Shown here piece by piece: positions 8,297-16,300 of a DNA stretch of 64,000 nucleotides. The notes under the pieces are model-generated. The model did no database searches. It was not told where the DNA came from and saw only the letters and a program-made list of their open reading frames with translations. The first letter of the stretch is position 1, and each line of letters starts with the position of its first letter. This DNA comes from Kordia sp965224175. Lineage in GTDB: Bacteria > Bacteroidota > Bacteroidia > Flavobacteriales > Flavobacteriaceae. The stretch lies in contig NZ_OZ245041.1 of NCBI RefSeq assembly GCF_965224175.1, forward strand, positions 4,216,001 to 4,280,000. The letters are read 5' to 3'. The position numbers and the translations under genes were made by a program.

Positions 8297-9201
8297 TTCG
8301 TTTAAAACAACAAAACCCAAAGATCAGTGTCGGTCATCTTTGTGGATTGTTTGGTAAAACCCGACAAGCTTATTATGAAGTAGATAAGTATAAAAAGCGT
8401 CGTTCTGTAGAAGAGGTATATGTTTTAGAAATGGTTGCCATCATACGAAGAGAACAACCTAAAATTGGCACTGTAAAGCTATATAGGATTATGCAAGACT
8501 TCTTTGATGAACACCAAATAAAAATGGGTAGAGACGCTTTACATAGCTTATTATCTATTCATGGCTTAATTATAAAAAGAAAACGTAGATATGTGATAAC
8601 AACATATTCAAAACATTGGCTCAGAAAGTATGATAATTTAATAAAAGATATAACCTTAACATCTGCGGAACAACTTTGGGTAAGTGATATCACTTATATA
8701 GCATTGGTTGATGGTTTTAACTATTTGTCTTTAGTCACAGATGGCTATTCTCGTAAGATAGTGGGGTATTGCCTTCATGAAACACTAGAAAGCGATGGAT
8801 GTATAAAAGCTTTAAAAATGGCTCTTGAAACAAGAATAACAAATAATAAACTAATCCATCATTCAGATAGAGGGATTCAATATTGCAGTGCTGCGTATGT
8901 CAAAATACTGAACAAACACAATATAGCTATAAGCATGACAGAGAAAGGATCTCCTTACGAAAATGCTATTGCTGAACGTATTAATGGAATTTTAAAATAT
9001 GAACTAGGTCTGGAAGCTGTATTTGATAATCGAGAAGATGCCGTATTTAGTGTAACTAAGGCTATTTATATTTACAATAGTAAACGTCCACATATGAGCT
9101 GTGATATGCAAACACCTAATCAAGCACATGCAAAAACAGGTATATTGAAAAAACATTGGAAGAATAACAACGAGAAATTACGAAATACTATTATTAACTG
9201 A
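8278..9201 (+). CDS. IS3-family transposase OrfB (DDE integrase core)
   Basis: The 307-residue frame contains the HTH_21-type region (about 45-100) and the rve integrase core (about 120-280). The DDE triad is recognisable as D in VSDITYIALVDG, D in HHSDRGIQYCS and E in YENAIAERINGILK, with the usual spacing to the last Glu. The C-terminus YNSKRPHMSCDMQTPNQAH is typical for the IS3/IS150 group. It begins at a GTG that is reached by -1 slippage in orfA, so independent initiation is unlikely to be the main route. The frame is intact and the element may be functional. Confidence 0.95.
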   Translation: MWYQTIVRLKQQNPKISVGHLCGLFGKTRQAYYEVDKYKKRRSVEEVYVLEMVAIIRREQPKIGTVKLYRIMQDFFDEHQIKMGRDALHSLLSIHGLIIKRKRRYVITTYSKHWLRKYDNLIKDITLTSAEQLWVSDITYIALVDGFNYLSLVTDGYSRKIVGYCLHETLESDGCIKALKMALETRITNNKLIHHSDRGIQYCSAAYVKILNKHNIAISMTEKGSPYENAIAERINGILKYELGLEAVFDNREDAVFSVTKAIYIYNSKRPHMSCDMQTPNQAHAKTGILKKHWKNNNEKLRNTIIN

Positions 9202-9209
9202 TCTAGCAA

Positions 9210-9245
9210 AATTTTCAAGAAAGAATGCATTCTTTCTTGAAAATT
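9210..9245. terminator. 36-bp perfect palindrome after orfB
   Basis: AATTTTCAAGAAAGAATG is followed at once by its exact complement, centred at 9227/9228 and 9 bp after the orfB stop. It could form a 16-bp hairpin and limit transcription through the IS end. It lacks a long T-tail, so a protein-binding or transposition role is an alternative. Confidence 0.55.
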
Positions 9246-9253
9246 ATAAACCA

Positions 9254-9466
9254 TGTAAAGGTATTACAGGAAACATATTTTTATGTAAAGTTATTTTAGG
9301 GTGATGATTTAAAAAAGTAAAGTTATATTAGTAACGTAATTTTGAGTGTAAAGCTATTACAGGAAATATTTATTTAAATGTAAAGGTATTTTAGAGTGAT
9401 GGAAAAAAGAGTAAAGTTATATTAGTATAATTAGTTTAATCTGTAAAGTAATTTTAGTATTAGACA
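9254..9466 (+). repeat. Right-end array of seven TGTAAAG-type repeats
   Basis: Units starting at about 9254, 9284, 9316, 9348, 9380, 9411 and 9442 share (T)GTAAAGnTATTnnA. They are spaced 30-33 bp, and units 1-3 are echoed in order by units 4-6 (ACAGGAAA, TTAG.GTGATG, ATATTAGTA), giving a higher-order period of about 94 bp. The seventh unit is the terminal inverted repeat itself. This suggests multiple transposase-binding sites generated by duplication. Confidence 0.75.
9442..9466 (-). repeat. Right terminal inverted repeat of the IS3 element
   Basis: TGTAAAGTAATTTTAGTATTAGACA matches the inverted left end at 19 of 25 positions and is the last unit of the TGTAAAG array. Confidence 0.75.
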
Positions 9467-9483
9467 GTCATCTGAAAGTAGCT

Positions 9484-9593
9484 GCAAAATAACTTGAAAG
9501 TACCCAAAAAGTAACTCTGAAGTTACCTAAAAATAGCCGCAAAATAACTTGAAAGTATCCAAAAAGTAACTCTGAAGTGACTTGGAATTGACT
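9484..9593 (+). repeat. Two tandem 55-bp direct repeats beside the IS
   Basis: GCAAAATAACTTGAAAGTA...CCAAAAAGTAACTCTGAAGT starts at 9484 and again at 9539 with few differences; divergence rises in the last 15 bp. A partial third copy (CTGAAAGTAGCTGC) precedes it. Its words echo, in inverted orientation, the repeats at 5570-5725, which suggests these are iteron-like sites of the host island rather than of the IS. Confidence 0.65.
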
Positions 9594-9833
9594 CAAGAAT
9601 ATTTTTTAAAAAAACACGCTTCTGATTATCAATGATTTGAAAAAAAACAGTCTTCTTTGTTAAAAAAAATCTTGATATTGTCTTTGATATAGAGAGTAAG
9701 CGAAAAATTGCAATACAAACTAGCGGTATGAAGAGAGACACAAAAATATTTTTTATTTTAATGAGTAAAAAACACCTCTACAGATTAAATTCTCTAAGAC
9801 CTATTCTTTATTGTTACAGAACAATAAGGAAAG

Positions 9834-9872
9834 AAAAACAGCAATCAATAAAAATTACTGATTGCTGTTTTT
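9834..9872 (-). terminator. Strong hairpin terminator downstream of the 139-aa lipoprotein gene
   Basis: AAAAACAGCAATCA (9834-9847) pairs with TGATTGCTGTTTTT (9859-9872) and is followed by further T on the plus strand and A on the minus-strand side, so it can work in both directions. It marks the left limit of the RHS-associated leftward genes. The rest of 9594-9907 shows nothing else. Confidence 0.8.
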
Positions 9873-9907
9873 TTTAGCTATTTTAACTCTATTTTATGAT
9901 TAAGATG

Positions 9908-10327
9908 TTATTTTTTTTGATTTTTATTTAAAGAAATTAATGTGTCTTTAAAATATAATACTTCAGAGTCTTTCTTTTTTAGTGTGGCTCCATAAGTATA
10001 ATCCAATTTTACATTATATGATTTACCAATTATTTTGAATTCATTTTCGCTTACTTTATAATGATTAATAGCAAAAGTTACAGTATCCATATCAATTTGA
10101 TTTTTTTTAGTAGATTTTATAATGAATGAGTTATCTGACAACCATTCTAATCTTGCTACAACTATTGAATCTTCATATTCTTCTATTTGATAATTGTTTA
10201 ACCTGTATATTTTAGCTATGAATTTTTCGTTTTCATAAAGTTCAAATGTACCTTTCTTCAAATAGTCATTTGATTGTTTTTGTGAACAACCAATGATTAA
10301 TATCAATATAATAATAAATCTATACAT
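9908..10327 (-). CDS. Small lipoprotein, paralogue of the 138-aa protein
   Basis: This 139-aa protein has a lipoprotein signal (hydrophobic stretch ending IIGCSQ). The mature part begins KKGTFELYENEKFIAKIYR and has a central NQIDMDTVTFAINHYKVS segment. It aligns by eye over most of its length with the product of 10723-11139 (KEGTFDVFE..., NNLDTITWKIKKNHYSY), so the two are diverged paralogues. The function is unknown. The position after a displaced RHS tip makes an immunity or accessory role possible but not shown. Confidence 0.65.
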   Translation of the reverse strand: MYRFIIILILIIGCSQKQSNDYLKKGTFELYENEKFIAKIYRLNNYQIEEYEDSIVVARLEWLSDNSFIIKSTKKNQIDMDTVTFAINHYKVSENEFKIIGKSYNVKLDYTYGATLKKKDSEVLYFKDTLISLNKNQKK

Positions 10328-10722
10328 ATTTTATAATCACTATAATTCCAACTATTATTTGAACTGCTGCTATTCCTCAGGAATTAATTGAGCTAACTTT
10401 TTCTGTTATAGAGGACGACCTTCTTATATCTTTTTTATATTGTAAAAAGAATACAAAAACCCTAAGTATAATTTAGAATTTATCATTCTAAAATTCTTTT
10501 TTCGCTACAATATTACTTAATACTTCTTCTTTCTGCTACTTGGAAATCTCTAGTATTTGCCTCAGGAAATGATTAATTTTATAGTACCTAAGCAACTTTC
10601 ACTATTTAAAAAAATGAAAAATGAGCCTCAATTAAGAGACTCATTTTTCTACTTAAGTTTTATATAATTTTCGTTATATCTCTGTTTTTTTAAGAAACAT
10701 TATTTTACATAGTTATCCAAAA
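10328..10722. other. 395-bp gap with a terminator and a possible gene remnant
   Basis: A hairpin GAAAAATGAG (10616-10625) with CTCATTTTTC (10640-10649) terminates the leftward 138-aa gene. On the minus strand at about 10322-10372 a short hydrophobic reading (GIAAVQIIVGIIVIIKY) runs into the start of the lipoprotein gene but is cut by a stop, so it may be the tail of a decayed membrane-protein gene. Nothing else is visible. Confidence 0.4.
10616..10649 (-). terminator. Hairpin terminator after the 138-aa gene
   Basis: A 10-bp stem with an inner CTC/GAG extension and A/T-rich base forms the sequence 74 bp downstream of the gene stop. Confidence 0.65.
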
Positions 10723-11139
10723 TTAGTTACTACTTTTTAATGATTTCTTTATTAATTCTTCTTGTTTATGGTCAATTTTATTACTAACTTTTATAATCTC
10801 TCCTTGCAAGGAATAGTTAACATCAAGATAGGCAGGTTTCATTATATAGGAATAATGATTTTTTTTAATCTTCCAAGTAATTGTGTCTAAATTATTTTCT
10901 ACTTTAATACTTTTTATTAAAAACACACAATCTTTTGAGGTAAACTTAGAGGAAGTATACTTCTTATTCTCAGATTCAGAAAACTCCAGCTGAATCCCAT
11001 TCTTCCTGTAAAAAGTACCTATTTTAGTATTTTTTTCAAAAACATCAAAAGTTCCCTCCTTCATTTCACAACAGTCTATACTTGAATTAGGTCGAATAAA
11101 GAGGCAAAATGTTAAAATTATATACGATGTTATTTTCAT
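10723..11139 (-). CDS. Secreted 138-aa protein, paralogue of the 139-aa lipoprotein
   Basis: An N-terminal hydrophobic segment (ITSYIILTFCLFI) acts as a probable export signal. The mature part shows KEGTFDVFEKNTKIGTFYRK and LDTITWKIKKNHYSY, which match the neighbouring 139-aa protein at 9908-10327. The start overlaps the stop of the 63-aa membrane protein gene by 4 bp, so the two are coupled. It belongs to the short cluster after the orphan RHS tip; a role in immunity is a guess from position only. Confidence 0.6.
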   Translation of the reverse strand: MKITSYIILTFCLFIRPNSSIDCCEMKEGTFDVFEKNTKIGTFYRKNGIQLEFSESENKKYTSSKFTSKDCVFLIKSIKVENNLDTITWKIKKNHYSYIMKPAYLDVNYSLQGEIIKVSNKIDHKQEELIKKSLKSSN

Positions 11140-11327
11140 GTTATAAATGTTTTATATATCATAATTAATCCAGCTATAAAAAATGTAAAAAAAGCTAAAT
11201 ATATCTCTACGTCATATGAAAACATCATTGGATCTATCTTCTTTTTTTTAGCTTTGCTTACTGTTAGTTTAATAAATAAGAAAATTATTGAACTGACAAC
11301 TAACAAAATTCCTATAATTAGATTCAT
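11136..11327 (-). CDS. 63-aa membrane protein
   Basis: Two hydrophobic helices (LIIGILLVVSSIIFLFIKL at the N-terminus and YLAFFTFFIAGLIMIY near the C-terminus) flank a lysine-rich loop (KAKKKKIDP). It starts 6 bp after the stop of the orphan RHS tip and overlaps the next gene by 4 bp. Small membrane proteins directly after RHS tips are commonly immunity proteins against membrane-active or exported toxins; here that is inference. Confidence 0.6.
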   Translation of the reverse strand: MNLIIGILLVVSSIIFLFIKLTVSKAKKKKIDPMMFSYDVEIYLAFFTFFIAGLIMIYKTFIT

Positions 11328-11333
11328 AGATTA

Positions 11334-12527
11334 TTATTTTTTTTCATGTTTTACAGGTTTTGGTTTTGCTTCCTCTATAAATATATTCGTCGTTTCTTCT
11401 AATATTTTCTCAGTAGCTTTAATACCAGCTTCAGTAGCATGATTTTTACCTTCTTTAACAAATTTCTCTCCAGCTATACGTCTAGTAGCAGCGGTACCTT
11501 CTTTTCCTAACTTACCGAAAATAGCAGCTGGCACTTGTTCACCAATTACTTTTACAGGATCTTTCCCATCGGTAAAATCAATAACAATATTAATTCCTGT
11601 CCCCGCATTACTCACCGATTCACCAAGAGCGATAATTTCTGGTTGAGCAGAGACCATCCCTAATGCTGAAATTACATCTCCTGTAACTTCCATACTAGTA
11701 CCCAAAATTTGACCAGCACCCTTACTAGTCTCTATTAGTCCTTCAGAAACATTTGAAATTGCATTATTGGTCTTATTTCTACCATCTATTTCAATTAACT
11801 CCTTTTTTTGTTCATTTTCAGTATTAGCAATTTCCATTTGCCTTTTTACTTCCCCCGTTGTTTCATTTGTACTTAAATTGAAAAGTCCAGTAAAAAATTG
11901 CGATAATCCTTCTTTTGCTCTTCTTATTAGTTCTGCTCCCTCAAGTTCAATACCCATTCCTAGTTTGTTTTCTTGAAATGCATATATGGAGTTGTAAACA
12001 TAATCCTCAGCTAATGGATCTATCGATATAAATCTACCTGTTGATGGATCACTAAATCTATATTTCCATTCATACCAATTCAAGTTCAAATCTTCTGTTA
12101 ATTCCTGTCCTTGATATGTTTTATAATTATTTTTAGAACCAACAATTTGGTTGTTATACCCTTTATGTTTCAAACCAAACGGATAATAATGATTTTCTTC
12201 TTTGATCTCTGTGGTTGCATCAATTTCTCCGTTTCCGTCTATATCTTCATACGAGAGTCTAACATTTCCTAGATGATCTTTGTACTGATAGGTGTACTGA
12301 AATCCATTGATGATACCTGTACCTTTGAAAATAGGTTCTACATAGCCTTCTTCACTGTTAAAGAACGTAAGTGTTAATGGAGATTTATTACTTGCTTTTT
12401 TGTAAATATAATTTCCAGCATAATGTGTCTCTTGGACATTTTCCGTGCTTAGGTCATTTACAATTTTCTGCTTTTTTGCTCCGCTCGCATCGTAAATGTA
12501 AGAAATGTGAACGTCACTTTCTAAATT
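11334..12527 (-). pseudogene. Displaced (orphan) RHS tip: core end plus variable C-terminus
   Basis: The frame is open from a TGA at 12528-12530 down to 11334 (397 codons) and has no upstream ATG in frame; a TTG at 12171-12173 would give 279 aa. Residues 1 to about 195 duplicate the end of the RHS core of the intact gene, including NHYYPFGLKHKGYN, SDPSTGRFISIDPLAEDYVYN and ELEG; nucleotides 12181-12520 are almost identical to 14271-14590. The last 200 residues differ entirely from the intact protein's tip and include an Ala/Gly-rich stretch (SKGAGQILGTSMEVTGDVIS) and a basic end. No known nuclease motif is recognised. This is the usual form of a silent alternative toxin tip that can be recombined into the main gene. 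Confidence 0.8.
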
Positions 12528-12538
12528 TCATTAAAAAG

Positions 12539-12567
12539 AAAAGGATGAACATAATGTCCATCCTTTT
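12539..12567 (-). terminator. Terminator between RHS immunity gene and orphan tip
   Basis: AAAAGGATG (12539-12547) pairs with CATCCTTTT (12559-12567). It ends transcription of the leftward 149-aa gene and lies 12 bp upstream of the truncated start of the orphan tip, so that tip has no evident promoter of its own. Confidence 0.7.
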
Positions 12568-12702
12568 GCAATATAAATTTGTTTTTAATTTATTGTTTTA
12601 CAAATATTTATGATTCAAAATTAGTTCATCAACTATTCTGTACCATTACCATTAATTAATAAAAATTTCATTATTAAAAAATAAAGTAATAATTTTAGTC
12701 TT

Positions 12703-12909
12703 ATGAACGTAATTCTTATTTTTCAAAATTTATCATTTTTTCCATTTTTTAATATCATTATGGGAATCATAGGTATTTTAATAGGCTTTGAATATTATAA
12801 GCCTTTTAAAAAAGATTTAGCTGATAAATATCACAATAAATATGGTACTTTTTTTAAATTAGGAGGTATAGGCATGTTAACTTGGGGTTTAATCAAATTA
12901 TTTTTTTAA
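12703..12909 (+). CDS. Possible 68-aa membrane protein
   Basis: Two hydrophobic helices (FFNIIMGIIGILIGFEYY and GGIGMLTWGLIKLFF) flank a charged loop (KPFKKDLADKYHNKYGT). The residue mix looks like a real small membrane protein rather than a shadow, and the opposite strand has no gene over most of it. The 3' end overlaps the convergent 149-aa gene by 17 bp. Met-20 is an alternative start. Function is unknown. Confidence 0.45.
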   Translation: MNVILIFQNLSFFPFFNIIMGIIGILIGFEYYKPFKKDLADKYHNKYGTFFKLGGIGMLTWGLIKLFF

Positions 12910-13342
12910 CCCCCAACAATTTCATTTGTGCATATATGTTTTCAATGCTCTTAGTAGACCATCCAGAATAACTTGGCTTTAGTATGAATAACAACTGATC
13001 ATTAAAATCATAAAATCTTAGTTCTTTATTTTTAATACCTCTTGGACCTGTTTCAATGTTAAAAGTATATTTTATTTCATTTAAAGAATAATTTTTTCTT
13101 TTTTTAAGTAGTAAGTATTCTCGATATAAAAATATAATTTTTTCGTTTTCTTCAATTATTCTTATTTCCTGAATCCATTTTTGAAAGATAAATAAATACA
13201 GGAAATAAAAAAAACTTAATAATCCACTAAACATTATTATATGTTTAGTGTTATTACTCAAAAATGAGATGAATATTGTAAAAATAATGACCAATATTAA
13301 ATTTAATAAAATATTGGTCATTTTTGGTCTATATATAATCAT
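12893..13342 (-). CDS. Candidate immunity protein coupled to the RHS gene
   Basis: This 149-aa protein has two N-terminal membrane helices (LLNLILVIIFTIFISFL and IIMFSGLLSFFYFLYLFIF). A cytoplasmic domain follows, with a PH-like run of short beta strands (KIIFLYREYLLLKKRKNYS, ELRFYDFNDQLLFILKP). Its ATG overlaps the RHS stop as ATGA (13339-13342), the arrangement expected of an immunity gene tied to its toxin. No family is recognised with certainty. Confidence 0.65.
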   Translation of the reverse strand: MIIYRPKMTNILLNLILVIIFTIFISFLSNNTKHIIMFSGLLSFFYFLYLFIFQKWIQEIRIIEENEKIIFLYREYLLLKKRKNYSLNEIKYTFNIETGPRGIKNKELRFYDFNDQLLFILKPSYSGWSTKSIENIYAQMKLLGVKKII

Positions 13343-16300
13343 TGACGCTTATTTAAAATACTTTTTTGTGGGACCCCTTCCAAATCTGAAGATATTGGTT
13401 GTGGAACTATAGACTTATTTTTTTTAGAGTTTGAATTAAACTCACGAGCTGCATCGAATAAGCCCTTAGTATCCATGGATGCATCTATTGTAGAGCTTAT
13501 ATCTAATAAAGATCCTTTTCTTGCAATAACTTTTCCACCGTTTTCAATAATTGTAGCTATATTTCCACCTGAAAATAACCCAGGCATAAATTGTCCAACA
13601 GCATCATAAAATTCCGCATTTTCACTACCAGCTTGATTTGCTATAAGACCAGGTATAGAACTAGATTCATGTATTACCTCATTTTTACTATCGTTAAACA
13701 TTGCATCGGTTAGTTGAGTAACGCCAATTGATATTTCTCCTAAGGAGAATACTAATCCAGTTGCACCTCCTGCTGCTGCTCCTGTTCCGCTAGTACCAGC
13801 AATATATAATGCAGAACCAATAGCCCCAATAGTACCAAAAGTTATATTACCTATCCCATTAAGAGCTTTCTGAGTATTCTCACTAAGTGGCTCACCACTT
13901 AAATCAGGATTCATCGTTTTTCTGTAAATCTTTTTAGATTCTTCATATGAGGCTCCTTGATCTAGGGCTTTTGTCTGAGCTTTTGAAGCTTCTCGCATAG
14001 TTACTTTGTAATCCATAGCTTCTAAACCTTCTAATTCAACAGCATCTATAACTCTATTTTCAGAAAAATTATAAACTCCATTATACACGTAATCTTCCGC
14101 TAATGGATCAATCTGCCAAAAACGACCAATTGTAGGGTCACTAACCCTATATTTCCATTCATGAATGTTTAATCCTAAATTTTCTGTAAATTCTTGTCCT
14201 TGAAATTCTTTCAAGTTATAGTTATTCCCAATTTGATTTGCATTATACCCTTCATGTTTGAGACCAAACGGATAATAATGATTCTCTTCTTTGATTTCTG
14301 TTGCTGCATCAATTTCTCCGTTTCCGTCTATATCTTCATACGAGAGTCTAATGTTTCCTAGATGATCTTTGTATTGATAGGTGTACTGAAATCCATTGAT
14401 GACGCCTGTACCTTTGAAAATAGGTTCTACATACCCTTCTTCACTGTTAAAGAACGTAAGTGTTAATGGAGATTTACTGCTTGCTTTTTTGTAAATATAA
14501 TTTCCAGCATAATGTGTCTCTTGGACATTTTCTGTGCTTTGATCATTTACAATTTTCTGCTGTTTTACCCCACTAGCGTCGTAAATGTAAGAAATACTAT
14601 TCCCATTATCAAACGAAATTTGCGTTGGTAGGTTTAAATGATTGTAAGTGATACTAGTAATGCCTTTATTTTTATCTTCAATCATGTTTCCATTGGCATC
14701 ATAACTGTAATCATCACCAGTGTTGGTTCCGTCTTTAAATCCATATTCAATCCCTACATGATCGGTTACTTTTTGCAACTGATTTCCATTGTAAGCATAG
14801 ACTAGTTGATCCATCACACCAAAAACAGATGCTGCCTCGTTTCTGTGTCCGCTACGTTGCAAACGTCTGATGTTTCCGTTTTGATCGTATTCGACTTCAT
14901 CTAAGTTGTAGTTTCCTGTATTGTCTACCGCGCTTGTAATTCTATTAAGCGCATCATAATCATACACATAGTTCTTTACAGAGCTGTCTTGTCCTTTACT
15001 TCTCCAAAGTGTACTACTGATGTTTCCATTGAATAATTGTTTTGTTGGATCAACAATATCATTGTAATTCAGTGCAAAACTAAACAGGTCATTTCCTTGA
15101 TTGTTGACATCGTTGATTCCTTTGAGCCATCCTCTTACATTATAAGTATAGTCTACCTCTTGTAATTCTTTTTCAAGATCTACAAGCACTAAGTTCTTAA
15201 CGGAGCTGTTTATATGATACATCGCAACATCACCTAATAATGGCGCGCCACTATCTAGCGAATCAGAGATATGAATCGTGACATTGTTTTGCAAATAATG
15301 TATTTGATCGGCTCTACGTTCTATTTTAAATTCATCACCAGCATTATAACTAGATACATCCCAAGTCACACTGTAATTATCGCGAATATGCACATCTCCA
15401 TTTGAGGTAGTATAGATAGCGTATTTAATACTCCCATAACTGTCATTTCCTACGACATCTGAGAGTCCAATCATCATGGTTTTGTTTGCCTGTGGCAGTA
15501 CATAACTTAAGTATCCATCTGCTGTGATGGTTGTCGTTGTGGTGAGTCCACCATCCCATGCAGTAGCCGATGTTTTGGTCAGAAGTTCTTTAGACTGACT
15601 GATATTGTTTACATTCTCATAGTTACTCACCTTTTCAAGGCGACCACCTACTTGTTTTTGCGTTAGTTGTCCAAGCTCGTCATAATGGTTTCTGGCAATA
15701 AGCTCTCTGTTTCCATTATTGATTTGTTTGGTTTGATACAAGAGTCGATTGTTGGTATCATATACATACGCATCATTGGTGACTACAGGATCATTGCTTG
15801 CTTGTTTATGTGTTGTGTTTGATTGTAATACTTTCCCTGTAAAATCTAACAAGTTACTTACTGCATCACTTGTCTGCAAGTAATTATTGTTTGAAGTGGT
15901 ATGAATTGCTCTTCCTTTTTCATCATAGTATGAAGCCGTTGTAATCCAATCATTGGTGTCTAAGATACGTACTTTACTTCCTGTAGGCATTCCTTTTACA
16001 TTTTGAGTAAAATCCTGTCCCATCACAGAATAGCCAATGTATACATTTTCAATAGCAACTTCTGGATCACAAAAAGAAGCGTCCCCTACAAGTGTTTCAG
16101 TATCATTTGCAATTAAAGAATGGAAAGCTTGTCCGTTCTTTTTAAATAAGATTTGATTACCAGAGCGTTCTACTCTAAAGGTATCTCCAATTTCACAATA
16201 GGTGACAGGTGAAGATTGAACGGTTCCATCTTTATAGACAAAAACACGCTTATCACTTCCGTATCCTGTGTAGATAGCATAACCAATAGAAGTGTAATGA

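Larger units (their letters stand above)
7737..9466 (+). mobile_element. IS3-family insertion sequence, about 1.73 kb
   Basis: The element carries orfA and orfB of the IS3 type and is bounded by imperfect 25-bp inverted repeats, TGTCTTGTACGGAAATAGCT... at 7737-7761 and ...GTATTAGACA at 9442-9466 (19 of 25 positions match). The ends TGTCT/AGACA fit the TG...CA termini of IS3. No convincing 3-5 bp target duplication is visible (GATC on the left, GTCA on the right), so the borders could be off by a base or one end may have been rearranged. The right end is unusual in carrying seven TGTAAAG-type subterminal repeats. Confidence 0.8.

Noticed and set aside
9254..9466. CRISPR-like array (seven units of 30-33 bp)
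   Set aside because: The units share only about 13 bp, there are no constant-length unique spacers and no cas genes; the last unit is the IS terminal repeat.
7733..9470. Target-site duplication of the IS3 element
   Set aside because: Flanks GATC and GTCA do not match at 3, 4 or 5 bp in any nearby register.
11767..11976. Plus-strand 69-codon ORF
   Set aside because: It is antisense to the orphan RHS tip and has no start context or neighbours on that strand.
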